NCBI RefSeq assembly: GCF_014841135.1
Contig: NZ_JACYTN010000031.1
Location: 1 to 44,307, forward strand
DNA from: Paenibacillus arenosi
GTDB taxonomy: Bacteria; Bacillota; Bacilli; Paenibacillales; Paenibacillaceae
Length of the DNA: 44,307 nucleotides
Reading direction: 5' to 3'
Part shown: positions 42,156 through 44,307 of the stretch, in pieces
Layout of the letters: the number at the start of each line of letters is the position of its first letter
How positions within the stretch are numbered: position 1 is the first letter of the stretch
The notes under the pieces: generated by a model
What the model was told of the DNA's origin: nothing
Seen by the model: the letters and a program-made list of their open reading frames with translations, nothing else
Database searches by the model: none
Position numbers and translations under genes: made by a program

Positions 42156-43736
42156 CTATAGTTGTGGGCCCGCTGCGCGTATCGCCTCAGATGCATCACT
42201 GAACTTCTCGAAATTGTGCTGGAAGCGCTGTGCGTGTTGCTTAGCCTGACGATCATAGTCCTCTTTGTCCGCCCATACCTGTCTTGGATCGAGCAGCTCA
42301 CTAGGTACATGCGGGATTGTGTCAGGGATATGTGTCCCAAATATCGGGTGCGGCGTAAACTGAGCATCCTCGATACTTCCATTAATAATGGCTGTAATCA
42401 TAGCCCTTGTATAAGCCAAATCTATCCGTTTACCAGTGCCATATGCACCACCGCCCCAGCCTGTATTGACGAGATAGACACGAGCATTGTGCTTCGTAAT
42501 CTTGTCACCTAGCATTTCTGCATACACGCTTGGTTTTAACGGAAGAAATGGTCCGCCGAAGCATGCAGAGAACGTCGCTTCTGGCTCTGTAACGCCCCGC
42601 TCCGTTCCAGCCAACTTGGACGTGTAGCCGGATAGGAAGTGATACATCGCTTGCTCCTTCGTCAACTTAGAAACAGGAGGCAGCACACCATACGCATCGG
42701 CTGTTAAGAAAATAATGACGTTCGGATGACCCGCTACTCCAGGAATAACGGAGTCCTCGATGTAATCAATCGGGTATGCAGCACGTGTATTTTCAGTTAG
42801 TTCGTTGCTGCTGTAATCTGCTTCACCAGACGCGGCATCGATAGACACATTTTCAAGCACCGAGCCAAATCGAATCGCATTCCAAATTTGTGGCTCTTTC
42901 TTCTCAGTCAGCCCAATGCACTTCGCATAGCAGCCACCTTCGAAATTAAACACCCCTGCATCAGACCAACCATGCTCATCATCACCGATTAATCTGCGCT
43001 CTGGATCCGCTGATAATGTCGTCTTTCCTGTTCCCGATAAACCGAAGAACAAAGCCGTATCCCCAGCTTCACCAACATTAGCCGAACAATGCATCGGCAT
43101 AACATCTTGGAATGGCAATAAGTAATTTAGCACACTAAAGATCGATTTTTTCATCTCACCCGCGTAATGAGTTCCGCCGATAAGCACGATTTTTTTAGAA
43201 AAAGATATCGCGATAAAGGTCTCTGAGTTGGTTCCATCTGTAATTGGATCCGCTTTCAAACCTGGTAATGTAATAACAGTGAATTCTGCCTTGTGTGACA
43301 GTAATTCTTCTGTGGTAGGACGAATAAATAACTGATGTACGAATAGATTTTGCCATGCATATTCGTTGATTACTCGGATTGGCAAACGATAGTCTTTATC
43401 TGCGCCTGCATAACCATCGAAAATATAAAGCTTACGATTGGCCATATAATCGATCGCTTTTTCATGAAGCAGATCAAATTGTTCAGGAGTCAGTGATTGA
43501 TTCACGCCACCCCATGCAATATGATTAATCGTCTGCTCTTCTTTCACGATGAATTTGTCCTTCGGAGAGCGGCCTGTAAATTTGCCTGTCTCGACTTGCA
43601 GCGCGCCAGCTGACGTCAGATGCCCTTCGCCATGAAGAAGTGCGGATTCTACTAGCTTCACAACCGGCAAGTTCCTTTGCATCGTATCTACATCTAAATC
43701 AGCAACATGCATGTTTGCCCTGCTATTCGCGGTCAC
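42156..43736 (-). CDS. pckA: Phosphoenolpyruvate carboxykinase (ATP)
   Basis: The 526-residue enzyme converts oxaloacetate and ATP to phosphoenolpyruvate, CO2 and ADP, the committed step of gluconeogenesis. Visible motifs are the substrate-binding [21 protein letters not shown], the kinase-1a P-loop GLSGTGKTT at 232-240 and the metal-binding LIGDDEHGW. The length is normal for the family. It starts with GTG, 7 nt after AGGAGG. An SR1P-like peptide gene ends 33 nt upstream on the same strand and is probably cotranscribed. Confidence 0.96.
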   Translation of the reverse strand: MTANSRANMHVADLDVDTMQRNLPVVKLVESALLHGEGHLTSAGALQVETGKFTGRSPKDKFIVKEEQTINHIAWGGVNQSLTPEQFDLLHEKAIDYMANRKLYIFDGYAGADKDYRLPIRVINEYAWQNLFVHQLFIRPTTEELLSHKAEFTVITLPGLKADPITDGTNSETFIAISFSKKIVLIGGTHYAGEMKKSIFSVLNYLLPFQDVMPMHCSANVGEAGDTALFFGLSGTGKTTLSADPERRLIGDDEHGWSDAGVFNFEGGCYAKCIGLTEKKEPQIWNAIRFGSVLENVSIDAASGEADYSSNELTENTRAAYPIDYIEDSVIPGVAGHPNVIIFLTADAYGVLPPVSKLTKEQAMYHFLSGYTSKLAGTERGVTEPEATFSACFGGPFLPLKPSVYAEMLGDKITKHNARVYLVNTGWGGGAYGTGKRIDLAYTRAMITAIINGSIEDAQFTPHPIFGTHIPDTIPHVPSELLDPRQVWADKEDYDRQAKQHAQRFQHNFEKFSDASEAIRAAGPQL

Positions 43737-43769
43737 GGTAATTCCTCCTATATTTGCCTCAGCTTCTTA

Positions 43770-43952
43770 TTATTCAGCGTACATATTTACGGGTACATCG
43801 AGACTTCTGTGCAATTGGCGGCACTCCGGTTGATCACATACACCATAATAAACAACCATTCTGTTCGTATTCAACGTTTCTACTTGAGAGTTACAATGCT
43901 TGCAAATGATGACACCCATATTTACGTTCAATTCGTTCATGGATTCGTTCAT
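43770..43952 (-). CDS. SR1P-like GapA-binding peptide
   Basis: The 60-residue protein contains MGVIICKHCNSQVETLNTNR followed by MVVYYGVC. This matches the pattern of Bacillus SR1P (MGxIVCxxC, then an LYGxC ending). SR1P binds glyceraldehyde-3-phosphate dehydrogenase GapA and, through it, affects RNase J1. The CxxC and later Cys residues are conserved. The N-terminal 11 residues before MGV are an extension. ATG 43952 follows AGGGAGG; the alternative internal ATG is 43919. It precedes pckA by 33 nt, tying it to central carbon metabolism. Confidence 0.75.
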   Translation of the reverse strand: MNESMNELNVNMGVIICKHCNSQVETLNTNRMVVYYGVCDQPECRQLHRSLDVPVNMYAE

Positions 43953-44017
43953 GCTTCATTCATCCTCCCTATAACGTATAATATATTTTATATGCAGACT
44001 GTTGTGGAAATAATGTA

Positions 44018-44035
44018 CATCATTTTTTAATGATG
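44018..44035. promoter_or_regulatory. Small palindrome upstream of the SR1P-pckA unit
   Basis: CATCATT and AATGATG are perfect inverted arms around TTTT, about 70 nt upstream of the SR1P-like start. It may be an operator or a leader hairpin. I found no sequence matching the CcpN consensus that I know. Confidence 0.3.
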
Positions 44036-44208
44036 CGCAATATATAATGGTTTTTTGGTCATAAAGTTTTTTTATTATATCTTTTTGTTTTTTTAATTAC
44101 ATAATGTTCATATTGTTCATGCTAATTCCGACAGAAAAAGACCTCCCATTACAGCAATGTCATTAAGTTAAACTCATAAACTAAATCTTAAAAGAAAATA
44201 TTATCTAA

Positions 44209-44246
44209 AACGGCATGGTGAAGTTCCCTATGCCGTTGTTTTTTTG
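44209..44246 (+). terminator. Orphan plus-strand terminator
   Basis: AACGGCAT (44209-44216) and ATGCCGTT (44230-44237) form a perfect 8-bp stem followed by G and eight T. No plus-strand gene that I can support precedes it in 43960-44208, so it may end a small RNA or lie beyond a decayed gene. The same 300-base gap is AT-rich and otherwise featureless. Confidence 0.65.
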
Positions 44247-44307
44247 TGCAAGCAAGGAAAAATGCGCACAACAAACTAAGCGGATAGAATTGCCGCTTTA
44301 AAAATTG

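Noticed and set aside
42162-42512. 116-codon plus-strand frame
   Set aside because: It is antisense to pckA, which is unambiguous.
43953-44100. CcpN operator ahead of the SR1P-pckA unit
   Set aside because: No stretch matched the consensus well enough. Only the functional parallel with Bacillus supports it.
1-44307. CRISPR array, tRNA, rRNA or complete insertion sequence
   Set aside because: No regular spacer-repeat pattern, cloverleaf, rRNA core or transposase was seen. This was by eye only.

Overview
The window looks like a chromosomal segment of a low-to-moderate GC, spore-forming Firmicute, most probably Paenibacillus or a close relative. The evidence is strong GGAGG ribosome binding sites, frequent GTG starts, a Spo0E-type sporulation phosphatase, an SR1P-like peptide, Bacillus-type Fur boxes, a Feu/Btr/BesA-like siderophore locus next to nagZ, and an Alo-like RRNPP quorum-sensing receptor. 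No rRNA, tRNA, CRISPR array or complete insertion sequence was seen. All family names come from reading motifs, not from database searches.

Layout. 1-336 holds an inverted-repeat intergenic element. 337-2126 is a DrrAB-like drug-export ABC pair. 2295-4134 pairs an NmrA-type reductase with a WYL regulator that has a palindromic operator. 4525-5325 is an arylamine N-acetyltransferase. 5684-5868 is a 185-bp palindromic repeat with a second copy at 19214-19398. 6030-8209 is a redox operon of an NDH-2-like flavoprotein followed by an ECF41 sigma factor, preceded by a near-consensus ECF41 promoter; a GNAT remnant lies beside it. 8795-10341 is an ArsR / AHSA1 / DUF1579-like set with a large palindrome at an apparently leaderless ArsR start. 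10616-15610 is an iron-siderophore locus: two FecCD permeases, an unusual AraC-lipoprotein fusion ORF with an internal Fur box, and a BesA-like esterase; a perfect Fur box precedes it. A methyltransferase gene broken by one stop codon and a secreted NagZ-like glycosidase follow.

18961-20582 is a repeat-rich stretch ending in an orphan, group II intron-like reverse transcriptase with altered motifs. 20603-22210 is an arylsulfotransferase-family gene behind a promoter and a structured leader that ends in a terminator. 22411-23336 is a pair of secreted proteins, the first with an apparent frameshift at an A8 tract. Next come a membrane protein, a bactofilin-like protein and a MarR regulator with a palindrome.

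26287-28352 is the most interesting region: an HTH-TPR-like receptor, a previously uncalled 41-residue secreted peptide precursor 18 nt downstream that starts with GTG, then a terminator and a Spo0E gene overlapped by a Cys-rich small ORF. This has the architecture of a complete cell-cell signalling cassette. 28646-33427 holds mostly small single genes (TetR/SDR, DUF2165, DinB, cupin). 33573-38633 is a response regulator / kinase / ABC ATPase / large FtsX permease operon. 38898-40536 is an ECF sigma factor with a putative anti-sigma partner. A YgjP-like metallopeptidase and a DUF2975 protein follow. 42156-43952 is pckA with an SR1P-like GapA-binding peptide gene immediately upstream, which suggests a gluconeogenic unit.
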